Source: Labrenzia sp. VG12 (GTDB lineage Bacteria > Pseudomonadota > Alphaproteobacteria > Rhizobiales > Stappiaceae). Taken from it: a stretch of 64,000 bases of DNA. Within the stretch, counting starts at the first letter, position 1; the number at the start of each line of letters is the position of its first letter. Shown piece after piece: positions 56,291 through 64,000 of the stretch. Made by a program: the position numbers and the translations under genes. The DNA lies in assembly GCF_002237595.1 (NCBI RefSeq), contig NZ_CP022529.1:1240001-1304000 (forward strand), written 5' to 3'. The notes under the pieces were generated by a model, which saw only the letters and a program-made list of their open reading frames with translations, made no database searches and was not told the origin of the DNA.

Positions 56291-57118
56291 TCAAGGGTTG
56301 GTGACAGTATTGGATGAAGAAGGAGACGTTTCCGGCAGCCGCAGCGCACCGGCCAACACCTCCGGATCGGGTGAAGCCTTGTCGTTGGCACCCGTCAAAG
56401 GAAGGTCGTAGGTGATAGTCGCCCCGTAGGCCTGCGGGGCCTGCGGGTCGTGCCGGATCTTGTCAAAGACGAGCAGTCTGGTCCCGAGCTTGAAGGCTTC
56501 ATGAATGTCATGAGTGACCATGAAGATGGTCATGCCGAGTTCCTGCCACAGGCCAAGCAGTAGATCGTGCATGTCGACGCGAATGCCCGGATCAAGGGCT
56601 CCAAAGGGCTCGTCAAGCAGCAGGATGCTCGGTTTCTTGACGAGCGCCTGCGCAATGGCAAGCCGTTGCTGCATGCCGCCGCTGAGCTGGGCCGGGTACT
56701 TGTCCGATGCGGCATGAAGCCCGATCCTGTGAAGAAGCTCGTCGATCTCTTCCAGCGCGGAACGTCTTGAGGCGCCGAACAGGCGCCCGGTCCATTTTGC
56801 GGCTTCGAATTCGCGGGCCAGGATCAGGTTTTCCGCGACCGTCAGGTGTGAAAACACGGAATATTTCTGAAACACGATGCCCCTGTCCGGGGTCGGCTCG
56901 TCCGGAAGTGCCTGACCGTCCAGCAGAATTTGACCGCGGCTTGGCAGCTCCTGGGACAACAACATGCGCAGGAAGGTGGACTTACCGCAGCCGGAGGCCC
57001 CGACGATGGTACAGAATGAACCGCTCTCGACATCCAGGTCCACACGCTCGAGAACCGGAATACCGTCGTAAAGCTTGGCAAGGCCGCGTACAGAAAGCTT
57101 AACGGAGGAAGAGCTCAT
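56291..57118 (-). CDS. ABC transporter ATP-binding protein (NitT/TauT type), guanidine operon
   Basis: A 275-residue ATPase driving import of a small nitrogen compound, most likely guanidine. Walker A is GASGCGKST, the signature LSGGMQQRLAIAQALV, Walker B LLLDEPFGALD and the switch histidine is in VTHDIHEA. The subfamily is that of nitrate, taurine and urea-carboxylase-linked importers. Its start overlaps the permease stop (ATGA) and its stop overlaps the hydrolase start region, so translation is coupled through the operon. Confidence 0.9.
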   Translation of the reverse strand: MSSSSVKLSVRGLAKLYDGIPVLERVDLDVESGSFCTIVGASGCGKSTFLRMLLSQELPSRGQILLDGQALPDEPTPDRGIVFQKYSVFSHLTVAENLILAREFEAAKWTGRLFGASRRSALEEIDELLHRIGLHAASDKYPAQLSGGMQQRLAIAQALVKKPSILLLDEPFGALDPGIRVDMHDLLLGLWQELGMTIFMVTHDIHEAFKLGTRLLVFDKIRHDPQAPQAYGATITYDLPLTGANDKASPDPEVLAGALRLPETSPSSSNTVTNP

Positions 57119-57936
57119 AGCGCATCTCCTCCCAGATGGGCCCAGCTGAAGCTTCGGCGGGACAGAAAACGCAGCAACTGATCGAGCAGGAAGGCCAGCA
57201 ATGTGATCCAGACGACGTAAGGCAGGATCACATCCATCGCGAGGTAGCGCCGGACCAGGAAGATCCGATAGCCGAGGCCGGTCGTGGACGCGATGGCTTC
57301 TGCCGAGATCAGAAAGATCCAGGCCGGGACCAGACCGAGGCGCAAAGCCGTGATCAGTTTCGGCAAGACCTGCGGCAGAACCAGGCGCGTCACCATCTGC
57401 CAGACACTGGCACCAAGGGTCTCCGCCTTGATGATCAACTCGCGTGGAATGTCCAGGACGGCCTGGGCCATCGAACGGATCATCACGGGTGCCGTCCCGA
57501 TGACAATCAGTGCAATCTTGGCAACTTCGCCAAGTCCGAAAGTGATGAACAGGATCGGCAGGATCGTGATCGGCGGGATCAGCGAGAAAGTTGCGAGATA
57601 AGGGGCAAAGGCGCTGCGGACATGGGGGATGAACCCGATCGCAATTCCAAGCGAGAGCGCCAGCATTGTCGACACGGCCATGCCGGTGCCGAGACGCCAG
57701 AGACTGTCATAGGTATCGATCCAGAGCAGCAGGTCGCCCGATCGCCGGTCAGGAACGGTCGCCATGCGCCAGAACGCATTCGCCATGCTGTCCAGCGACG
57801 GCAGCAGCTTGTCCGCCGGGTTGTCGAGCCGGCGATAGTGACTGGCAACGGCATAACCGATCACTGTAAGCGCAAAGGGCAGCAGCCCGAGCGCCAGTGA
57901 GGTCACGCGCGAAGGTTTGCGATTGATGATGCGCAT
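57115..57936 (-). CDS. ABC transporter permease (NitT/TauT type), guanidine operon
   Basis: A 273-residue inner-membrane permease with about six hydrophobic segments and the EAA coupling loop (AETLGASVWQMVTRLVLP). It matches the permease associated with 'urea carboxylase' gene clusters, of which many are now known to be guanidine carboxylase clusters. The ATG at 57936 is preferred; a GTG at 57984 would add 16 polar residues. Works with the adjacent binding protein and ATPase. Confidence 0.88.
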   Translation of the reverse strand: MRIINRKPSRVTSLALGLLPFALTVIGYAVASHYRRLDNPADKLLPSLDSMANAFWRMATVPDRRSGDLLLWIDTYDSLWRLGTGMAVSTMLALSLGIAIGFIPHVRSAFAPYLATFSLIPPITILPILFITFGLGEVAKIALIVIGTAPVMIRSMAQAVLDIPRELIIKAETLGASVWQMVTRLVLPQVLPKLITALRLGLVPAWIFLISAEAIASTTGLGYRIFLVRRYLAMDVILPYVVWITLLAFLLDQLLRFLSRRSFSWAHLGGDAL

Positions 57937-57999
57937 TGGAAAACCCGCCCTGTCGATGCGCCCGGAAGAAAGGTCCGGACGCACCCGTTTCAGTCGAAC

Positions 58000-59069
58000 T
58001 CAGAGCGTGCCTTCGGCAGCCATCGCCATGAAACTCGGATCGAACTTGAGTTTGACATTGCCGCTGTCGCCGTAGACCGATCCGTCAGGGAACGAAACGC
58101 CGACGAATTCCGGGCTGGGCGCGCCTTCGCCCAAGATGCCCTTCTCAAACAGGAATTCCGCCACGAACTTCATGGTTTTCGGAAGCTCTGGCGACTCGGT
58201 GAAGGCGACTGCTTCGGCGGGCGTGTAGAACATCTTGGTGGTGGCAAGCTGCGCATCATACCCGGCCAGGTCCGTCCCGGATGCTTCGGCCATCGCTGTC
58301 CGCGCGGCAATGCCTTCTTCGCTGTCTGAGGACATGATCCCCATCAGCTCATACCAGGCACCGACTAGCGCCTTGCCGAAATTCGGGTTGTCCGCGAGCG
58401 TTTCCGTGTTGACCATCATGACGTCGATGATTTCTCCGGGAATTCCGGAACTGTCGAACACCTTGGTCGCGTTCGGCTGGGCCTCGATTTCAGACAGAAG
58501 CGGGTTCCAGGTGACCACCGACGTCACGTCTGGCGTGGCATAGGCCGCGATCATGTCGGCATCGGACGTGTTGACCACGGTCAGGTCACGTTCACTCAAC
58601 CCCACGGTGTCGAGTGCGCGGGCCAGAAGATAGTGCGATACGGACAATTCAACGAGATTGACGGTCTGGCCCTTGATGTCGGCCAGCTCGGTCTTGTCTT
58701 TCAGGATGATGCCATCATTGCCGTTTGAATAGTCGCCGACGATCAGCGCGGTCGTGTCTACGCCACCGCCGGCCGGAATGGACAGGGCATCCATGTTGGT
58801 CATCGAGCAGCCGTCATACCCCCGGCCGTATATTGGTTGATGGATTCCACATAGTCGTTGATCTGCACGATCTCGACGCTGATATCGTATTTGTCGGCCC
58901 ATTTCTTCATGATGCCGCTGTCCTGGAGATAGCCCCAGGGCATCCAGCCGACATAGATCGACCAACAGACTTTGAAGTCCGACTTTTCCTCTGCCTGCGC
59001 AGGCATGAAAGACATGGGCAGCGAAAGCGCTGCGGCGAGAAGGGAAGCTTTGGCAATCGATTTCAGCAT
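58000..59069 (-). pseudogene. ABC transporter substrate-binding protein of the urea-carboxylase/guanidine type, frameshifted
   Basis: The periplasmic binding protein of the operon, about 356 codons in total. A signal peptide (AKASLLAAALSLPMSFMPA) leads into WSIYVGWMPWGYL and YVESINQYTAG, highly characteristic of the urea-carboxylase-region binding family. The frame then breaks. Sequence after TAGG continues as YDGCSMTNMDALSIP only in the next frame, which a single missing G in a run of five (plus-strand C run, 58819-58823) would explain. The rest is intact to the stop. Either a sequencing error or a recent mutation. AGGAGA lies nine bases before the ATG. Confidence 0.85.
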
Positions 59070-59170
59070 CTGTGCGCGTCTCCTGTCATGGGCCGGACCG
59101 AGAAACGGTCTGGTTTCCGTCATGAGATTTCTGCGCACGTCCGGGAGCCAGGTTCGCGCGCGCGAAACCT

Positions 59171-59297
59171 CGTGCAGTTGTCTCCCGGGTTTTTGTCCCG
59201 CCGTGTCACCGGTCTATGTCGGCAATGCGCCATTTCGACCGGCTTGCACCTCTCGGTCCTGCGTCGTGTCCGACCGGATCCCTAGGCGCGCTGCACG
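59171..59297 (-). promoter_or_regulatory. guanidine-I riboswitch (ykkC class aptamer)
   Basis: Read on the minus strand, the leader contains the conserved ykkC blocks in the right order: CTAGGGATCCGG, GGACCGAGAGGTGCAAG and ACACGGCGGGACAAAA followed by CCCGGGAGA. The terminal P1 helix pairs CGTGCAG (59297-59291) with CTGCACG (59177-59171). This class binds guanidinium and turns on transporters and guanidine-metabolising enzymes. It lies 102 bases upstream of the binding-protein ATG, heading the six-gene guanidine operon. An alternative pairing that would disrupt it lies just downstream. Confidence 0.95.
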
Positions 59298-59522
59298 GTG
59301 ATACCGCAGCAAGACCGATGCCAATTTTGACGATGATCGGATTTATGAATATTTTACAGATACTTAGATAAAAGGATCTGGCCGGCTCATAATGAGCAAA
59401 AGAAATGCAGACAAAAATTTGAGTAAAAAGCAGGCATCATTGAGCAGAAACACGCCACGGCGCGCAGATTGGTCTCTGGCTTGCAAAACGCCTCAGGTAC
59501 CTGGATCAAACAACGCCACCAA

Positions 59523-60566
59523 TCAGGCCGCCTTGTTCCGCTTTCCTTTTTCAAACGCTTCCTGGGCGCGTTCGATATTGTCCAGGAACTGATCTGTGCA
59601 GGCCGCCCAACTCTGTTCAAGGGCGGCTACCCGGCAACGCTCGCGTGGAACATCGAGAGCCTTGAGGCAGGCTTCGCGCAGGTCTTCCGAAAGGAACCCG
59701 ACCGCATTGTTTCCAATCACGTCAACAGGACCCATGACAGGAAAGGCCGCTACAGGCGTCCCGCAGGCAAGGGCCTCCAGCAACACCATGCCGAACGTGT
59801 CCGTTCTGGAGGGAAACACGAAGACATCTGCAGCCGCGAAATGATTGACCAGGTCCGGTCCGGTTCTGGCTCCTGCAAAATAGACATCGGGATAGCTGCG
59901 TTTCAGGCTTTCAAGCTGTGGCCCGTCTCCGACAATGACCTTCGAACCTGGCAGATCGAGGCTCAGGAACGCTTCCAGGTTTTTCTCAACCGCTACCCGG
60001 CCGACATTCATGAAAATCGGCTTTGGCAGATTATCCGGTAACACGGACGAAATCTTCGGCTGGAACTGCTCGGTATCCACACCGCGCGACCAACGCATCA
60101 GGTTGCCAAAACCACGTGTCTTCAAATCCGTCTCCAGCATGGTGGTCGCTACCATGCAGGCCGAGCCAGAGTTATGAAAACGGCGAAGCCAGGCATAGAG
60201 CGGTCCGAGAGGCAGCGGCATGCGGGCGGCGACATATTCCGGAAAGCGCGTGTGGTAGCTGGTGGTGAAGGTCCGGCCCATCTTGCGGGCGGCGGACGCA
60301 GCAAGAAGGCCTAGCGGGCCTTCGGTTGCGATATGCAGATGCTCGCAGGCGCTATCCTCGATGTGGCGCATAAGCGTGCGACGCCGTGTCAGTGACAGGC
60401 GAATTTCCGGATAGGTCGGGCAGGGGACTGTCCTGAACGCCTGTGGCGTCAGAAACTCAGACCGGATACCGCGCCTCGTCAATTCCCGAGCCGTGTATTC
60501 CAGCGTGCGGACAACACCATTGATCTGCGGATACCAGGCATCCGTGACAAACAGAACCGACGTCAT
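59523..60566 (-). CDS. glycosyltransferase family 4 protein
   Basis: A 347-residue GT-B fold glycosyltransferase. The N-terminal acceptor domain begins VLFVTDAWYPQINGVVRTL; the nucleotide-sugar domain contains FMNVGRVAVEKN, VIVGDGPQLE and the EX7E-type FPSRTDTFGMVLLEALACG. It resembles the mannosyl- or sulfoquinovosyl-transferase branch found in Hyphomicrobiales and may modify a membrane lipid, but donor and acceptor are unknown. Separate from the guanidine operon, whose leader begins in the next 220 bases. Confidence 0.85.
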   Translation of the reverse strand: MTSVLFVTDAWYPQINGVVRTLEYTARELTRRGIRSEFLTPQAFRTVPCPTYPEIRLSLTRRRTLMRHIEDSACEHLHIATEGPLGLLAASAARKMGRTFTTSYHTRFPEYVAARMPLPLGPLYAWLRRFHNSGSACMVATTMLETDLKTRGFGNLMRWSRGVDTEQFQPKISSVLPDNLPKPIFMNVGRVAVEKNLEAFLSLDLPGSKVIVGDGPQLESLKRSYPDVYFAGARTGPDLVNHFAAADVFVFPSRTDTFGMVLLEALACGTPVAAFPVMGPVDVIGNNAVGFLSEDLREACLKALDVPRERCRVAALEQSWAACTDQFLDNIERAQEAFEKGKRNKAA

Positions 60567-60828
60567 GTGTTGATGGAATGCATCTTGAGTGACCGGGGAG
60601 GCCTCGCACCACAGTCAAAGAAATTGCACAGGATCGTTTCGCTCAAATGCTTTTTCCAACAGCTAGAACTGGTCTTCTTGTGTCGTTCACATGCGACTCA
60701 ACTTATCGCACTGACAATAGCCGTCTGAAACATAGGCGAATAGCCACACAATTAAAGTCCGGCGCACGCAATTCTGGTAGCAAGGCAAGCTTTTATCATT
60801 CTGGCGTCCCCTCGAACGGGGATATTTC

Positions 60829-61017
60829 TTAGCTGGCGAAAGAACAGATCTGTAACAGCGGTGCCAGGTGATCTTCTGCGAAACCGAGACAGCAGGAATG
60901 TGCAACGGCCAGAAATGCTGTCAGGACAAGGCCTGCTCCCAGAGCCAATTGAAGCGACGGATCGCGCAGGATCTCGCGAAGGCCGGTTTCCTGTTGAGCG
61001 TCCAACTGGTGATACAT
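60829..61017 (-). CDS. small single-pass membrane protein downstream of coxG
   Basis: A 62-residue peptide with one hydrophobic segment (ALGAGLVLTAFLAVAHSCCLG). The gene has a near-ideal GGGAGG seven bases before its ATG, which makes it likely to be real despite its size. It follows coxG after 54 bases that contain an 11-base inverted repeat. No homologue is recognised; the His and Cys pair in the helix (AHSCC) is notable. Confidence 0.5.
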   Translation of the reverse strand: MYHQLDAQQETGLREILRDPSLQLALGAGLVLTAFLAVAHSCCLGFAEDHLAPLLQICSFAS

Positions 61018-61038
61018 CTATGTTCCTCCCGATCTGAT

Positions 61039-61063
61039 CCGGCGCTGTTTCGAACAGCGCCGG
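61039..61063. repeat. inverted repeat between coxG and the small membrane ORF
   Basis: CCGGCGCTGTT and AACAGCGCCGG form an 11-base perfect stem with a TCG loop in the 54-base gap. No T tract, so it may stabilise or attenuate the transcript rather than end it. Confidence 0.5.
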
Positions 61064-61071
61064 AGATTTGC

Positions 61072-61659
61072 TTATTCTGCGGCTTCCGACACCTTGTCGT
61101 CTTCGTCTGACGGTTTCTTCTTGCCTCCGAAGAGACCTCCTAACCAGCCTTTCTTTTCAGAAGCATCAGCAGCTTCTGCGGGCTCAGTACTTTCCGGACC
61201 TTCCTCCTCACCGGCTGACGGCGCAACCTGTTCGCCAAAAGCCGTGAAGAACTCGCCTGCCAACCGTTTGGCGGTGGAATCAATCAGGCGTGCCCCGAGT
61301 TGTGCAAGCTTTCCGCCGACCTTCGCGTCGACTTCATAGTGAAGGATCGTTGCGTCCGGCCCGTCTTCCTCCAGGCGGACCTTCGCGCCACCGCGTGCAA
61401 AGCCCGCCACACCGCCGGATCCTTCGCCCTCGATCGTATAGCCATTGGGCGGATCGAGATCGTTCAGCGTGACTTTTCCGCCGAACGTCGCTTTTACGGG
61501 CCCGACCTTCAGCTTGACCTTGGCCTCAAGCTCCGTGTCGGAATGTTTGATCAGTTCCTCGCAGCCGGGAATGGCAGCTTTTAAAACGTCGGCGTCGTTC
61601 AGGGCCTCCCAGACCTTGTCTCTCGGTGCGGCGATCCGCTGGCTATCGTTCATCTGCAT
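61072..61659 (-). CDS. coxG: CoxG-family (carbon monoxide dehydrogenase subunit G) protein
   Basis: A 195-residue SRPBCC-fold protein of the CoxG family. The domain (residues 1-145) has the diagnostic start IAAPRDKVWEALNDADVLK and GCEELI. The C-terminal 50 residues are acidic and end in KKGWLGGLFGGKKK, an amphipathic or membrane-anchor-like stretch. CoxG is thought to help recruit CO dehydrogenase to the membrane. Fourth of the coxD-E-F-G-like series. Confidence 0.9.
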   Translation of the reverse strand: MQMNDSQRIAAPRDKVWEALNDADVLKAAIPGCEELIKHSDTELEAKVKLKVGPVKATFGGKVTLNDLDPPNGYTIEGEGSGGVAGFARGGAKVRLEEDGPDATILHYEVDAKVGGKLAQLGARLIDSTAKRLAGEFFTAFGEQVAPSAGEEEGPESTEPAEAADASEKKGWLGGLFGGKKKPSDEDDKVSEAAE

Positions 61660-61680
61660 GCAGAAGGTCTCCGTCAGGTG

Positions 61681-62568
61681 TTAGATGTGTTGAATGTTGC
61701 TTTGGCGCTGGTCTTTCCGGCGAACCATCAGGATTTCCGCCAGGATCGACAGAGCGATTTCCTCCGGAGTGATCGCCCCCAGGTCAAGACCCGCAGGCCC
61801 CTTGATGCGCTCCAGATCGAGTTGCGCCAGCCCCTTGTCCAAAAGTTTGGTCTTCAGGGAGGCCATCTTGCGCCTGCTGCCGACAAAGGCGATGTGCCGG
61901 GCAGGGACCTTTAGCGCCTCTTCCAGCGCTGAGAGGTCGCCGCGCCCCTGGGTGGAAACGATGATGTAGGTGTCTGCCGGCACCGGCGCCACCGCCTGGA
62001 AGCCTTCCACCTTGACAGCAGCTCCTTGCAAGGTCTCAAGATCCTCAGGCGGCGCACAGACCGTGATGTCAAAGCCTATGCCTGGCCCCTGAAGTGCAAG
62101 CGCCTGCGCAACAGGGCTAGCGCCATAGATGACAAGGGCGGGGCGGGGCAGGACGGGTTCGATGAAAATGTCCATCGTGCCCTGGCTCGGGCACATGTTT
62201 TTTGCAAACTGCACGCCCTCACGTTCTTCCCCCGGTTCAACACCGAGCTCTGCCAGCAAATCGGCAGGCTGAATGGAAATCAGCCGGGTCTCGCCATCCT
62301 CGAAGGCTGCCTTGGCTGCCTTGATCACGGCCCCCCGCGCGCAACCGCCACCGATCCAGCCACCGACAATGGATCCGTCCCTGGCGATGACAGCCTTGGC
62401 GCCAGCCTTGGCGGCCGTAACCGAGATCGTCCTGACGACCGTTGCCAGAACAAAAGGTTCCTTGTCGCCCTGTAGCCGGTTCATCAGGTTCGCAAGATCG
62501 CGTGTCACTTCAGGCGTGGCCGGCTGATGCGACCCGGGAACGGAATGTTTCAACGGAGCGTCTCCCAT
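61681..62568 (-). CDS. coxF: XdhC/CoxI-family molybdenum hydroxylase maturation protein (CoxF-like)
   Basis: A 295-residue XdhC-CoxI family protein with the N-terminal domain (FVLATVVRTISVTAAKAGAK, GGWIGGGC) and a Rossmann-like C-terminal domain (LVIYGASPVAQALAL). It prepares the molybdenum cofactor for a CO dehydrogenase-type enzyme. The position after coxE and before coxG matches coxF of Oligotropha. It is a distant paralogue of xdhC at 45 kb. Confidence 0.85.
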   Translation of the reverse strand: MGDAPLKHSVPGSHQPATPEVTRDLANLMNRLQGDKEPFVLATVVRTISVTAAKAGAKAVIARDGSIVGGWIGGGCARGAVIKAAKAAFEDGETRLISIQPADLLAELGVEPGEEREGVQFAKNMCPSQGTMDIFIEPVLPRPALVIYGASPVAQALALQGPGIGFDITVCAPPEDLETLQGAAVKVEGFQAVAPVPADTYIIVSTQGRGDLSALEEALKVPARHIAFVGSRRKMASLKTKLLDKGLAQLDLERIKGPAGLDLGAITPEEIALSILAEILMVRRKDQRQSNIQHI

Positions 62569-62570
62569 TG

Positions 62571-63773
62571 CTAGAGCCTTGCAAGATAGGGTTCGAGCGC
62601 CGCAAGGCTCTCCAGATTGTGGGCCGGGGCGAAGAGGTCCACATGCGGCAGGGCTGCCTGCATGCCGGCCGTCGCCGGTTCATAGCCTTCCCAGCCGATC
62701 ATCGGGTTGAGCCACACGATACGCCGGCACCGCCGGCGCAAACGAGCCATTTCAGCGGCCAGGGTCTCGGGGGCACAGGTGTCGTATCCATCCGACAGGA
62801 TCATCACGCAGGTTCTGGAGTGAAGCACCCGGGCCGCATGCCAGCGATTGAAATCAGCAATAGCTTCGCCGATCCTGGTGCCTCCGCCCACGCCCTGCGC
62901 CATGAGGCCCATCCTGTCGAGCGCTCTTCCGGCATCCCTTTCAGACAGAGCAGACGAGACATGCACCAGCCGCGTGTGGAACAAGAACGCCTCGGCTTCC
63001 CTGAAGTTGTCGAGAATACCGTGAACAAAACGGGTGAAGACACCCGTGTAATTGTTCATCGAACCGGACGCATCCAGAAGCACGACGAGACGGAGTTGAC
63101 GCTCGCGCGGTCCCTTGTGAATGAGTTCAAGGGGCGTTCCGCCATGCGCGATCGAATGCCGTATGGTTCGGCGCAGGTCGAGCCTCGGACCTTTCCGTTT
63201 CTGACGATCCCGACGGGTCAGACGCACGCGCATGGACCTGGCCAATCGTTCGGCCAGCTCATGAGCCTTTTTCTGAGCGTCCGGGTCCTGGATGTTCCGG
63301 AAGTCGACCTGGCCGATATTTTCAGCGATGCTCGCACCTTCGCGTCGGCCGGACGGCGTGTCGCCGGTCTCTTCATCCTCTTCGCCAGGCTTGCGCTCGA
63401 CATCGCCGGCAAGCGTGTCCTGCTTTGTTCCCTGCGCATCCATCAGCTCACGCACGGTCTTCATGTTCCTGCGTGTGCTTGTGCCGGAAACCTTGACCCC
63501 GGACTTCACCCCCCGACCCAGCCAATAGGCGTCAAAAAGCTCATCGAAGCGCTGCCAATCCGAGTGGCGCCCGCAAAACAACGTCCTGAAAGCAACCTTC
63601 AGCGATGCCGGCCGATGCAGCATCGATGACCGGATCAGAGCCATCGCATCATCGGTCTCCGCGAGGCCGACCTTGAAACCGCTGTCCCGCAGCGACCGCA
63701 CAAAGCCGGCCAGCCGCATGCGCAGCACGGCACCGATTTCTTCGCGGCTTTCAAGGGGCAGGGGCGTGCTCAT
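62571..63773 (-). CDS. coxE: CoxE-like von Willebrand factor A domain protein
   Basis: A 400-residue protein with a C-terminal VWA domain carrying the MIDAS motif in LVVLLDASGSMNN and the conserved SDGYDTC segment. It works with the MoxR-type ATPase CoxD in assembling the copper-molybdenum centre of CO dehydrogenase. The N-terminal half is charged and helical. It ends two bases before coxF begins and lies four bases after coxD, indicating one operon. Confidence 0.9.
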   Translation of the reverse strand: MSTPLPLESREEIGAVLRMRLAGFVRSLRDSGFKVGLAETDDAMALIRSSMLHRPASLKVAFRTLFCGRHSDWQRFDELFDAYWLGRGVKSGVKVSGTSTRRNMKTVRELMDAQGTKQDTLAGDVERKPGEEDEETGDTPSGRREGASIAENIGQVDFRNIQDPDAQKKAHELAERLARSMRVRLTRRDRQKRKGPRLDLRRTIRHSIAHGGTPLELIHKGPRERQLRLVVLLDASGSMNNYTGVFTRFVHGILDNFREAEAFLFHTRLVHVSSALSERDAGRALDRMGLMAQGVGGGTRIGEAIADFNRWHAARVLHSRTCVMILSDGYDTCAPETLAAEMARLRRRCRRIVWLNPMIGWEGYEPATAGMQAALPHVDLFAPAHNLESLAALEPYLARL

Positions 63774-63777
63774 CTGA

Positions 63778-64000
63778 TCAGGCGACCTTTCCCAGAAGCC
63801 GGTCGGTCACATCCGCCGTAACCCTTGCCTTGTCTTCTCGGGTCTTGAGAACGCAAGTCAGGGTGTCGAAAACAAGTTCACGGCTCTCGTGGAGGTTCTT
63901 TGCTCCAAGGCCCAGCAAAGCCGCGGCCCAGTCAATGGTCTCCGCGACGCCGGGCACTTTCGCTAGGTCCTCTTTGCGCAATCGGCCCATGAGCTCTGCG
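63778..64000 (-). CDS. coxD: CoxD-like MoxR-family AAA+ ATPase, C-terminal fragment
   Basis: Only the last 74 codons are in the window; the frame stays open to the edge (AELMGRLRKED...). The sequence, KVPGVAETIDWAAALLGLG and LTCVLKTREDK, matches the lid region of MoxR/CoxD ATPases. In Oligotropha CoxD unfolds and remodels apo-CO dehydrogenase for metal insertion. The catalytic motifs lie outside the window. Confidence 0.8.
   Translation of the reverse strand, partial: AELMGRLRKEDLAKVPGVAETIDWAAALLGLGAKNLHESRELVFDTLTCVLKTREDKARVTADVTDRLLGKVA

Noticed and set aside
56291..59069. Taurine or nitrate as the substrate of the NitT/TauT-type ABC transporter
   Set aside because: The binding protein carries the urea-carboxylase-region signature (WSIYVGWMPWGYL) and the leader is a guanidine riboswitch; there is no sulfonate or nitrate enzyme nearby.
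60647..60832. Plus-strand 61-codon frame upstream of the glycosyltransferase
   Set aside because: No ribosome site and residue composition looks random; it runs into the opposite-strand small membrane gene.

Overview
The window is a densely packed 64 kb piece of an alphaproteobacterial chromosome. The gene content points to the Hyphomicrobiales, most likely the marine Stappiaceae (Roseibium/Labrenzia/Stappia); that placement is inferred from gene content, not from a marker tree. Supporting genes are a phosphatidylcholine synthase, an invasion-associated-locus-B family protein, HspQ, a LpxL-type acyltransferase, a YejA-like binding protein, and CO-dehydrogenase accessory genes, a trait known from this family. 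No tRNA, rRNA, CRISPR array, insertion sequence or prophage was recognised.

Layout. 1-19 kb is mainly housekeeping: rlmE, guaB, an RsmB-like rRNA methyltransferase, guaA, gyrA, coaD, two tandem cyclophilins, queA and tgt. Small accessory genes are interspersed, including a quinone-oxidoreductase-like gene facing an HxlR regulator. 19-25 kb holds envelope and sugar-nucleotide genes (UDP-sugar dehydrogenase, galU, kdsA) followed by eno. 25-31 kb holds a FrnE-like oxidoreductase and a three-gene operon: a YejA-like binding protein, an adenylate-forming-enzyme homologue without its catalytic lysine, and a PleD-like protein with degenerate domains. 31-41 kb is mixed: ialB family, hspQ, a CitE-like lyase, an acyltransferase, an AEC transporter, a UbiH-family monooxygenase, a DUF2182 protein, pcs and a quinone oxidoreductase. 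40-51 kb is a purine-use module: a LysR regulator, xdhABC, and a complete BMP-type ABC transporter. 51-54 kb carries a patatin-like lipase and an EAL phosphodiesterase. 60.8-64 kb carries coxDEFG-like genes running off the right edge.

The most interesting locus is 54.35-59.30 kb on the minus strand. A guanidine-I (ykkC) riboswitch aptamer can be read directly in the leader. It precedes six genes: an ABC transporter of the type found beside 'urea carboxylase' (now known to include guanidine carboxylases), an arginase-fold enzyme with the features of the nickel-dependent guanidine hydrolase GdmH, a protein with 15 histidines in its first 34 residues, and a tiny HupE/UreJ-like membrane protein. 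Together they read as a guanidine import and hydrolysis operon with its own candidate nickel-handling proteins. The binding-protein gene is broken by a one-base frameshift in a run of five C (plus strand), which is either a sequencing error or a real lesion.

Further points: Tgt has lost three of the four usual zinc ligands, a perfect TGTGA-N6-TCACA palindrome lies upstream of coaD, and a 52-codon Cys-containing ORF is translationally coupled to xdhA.
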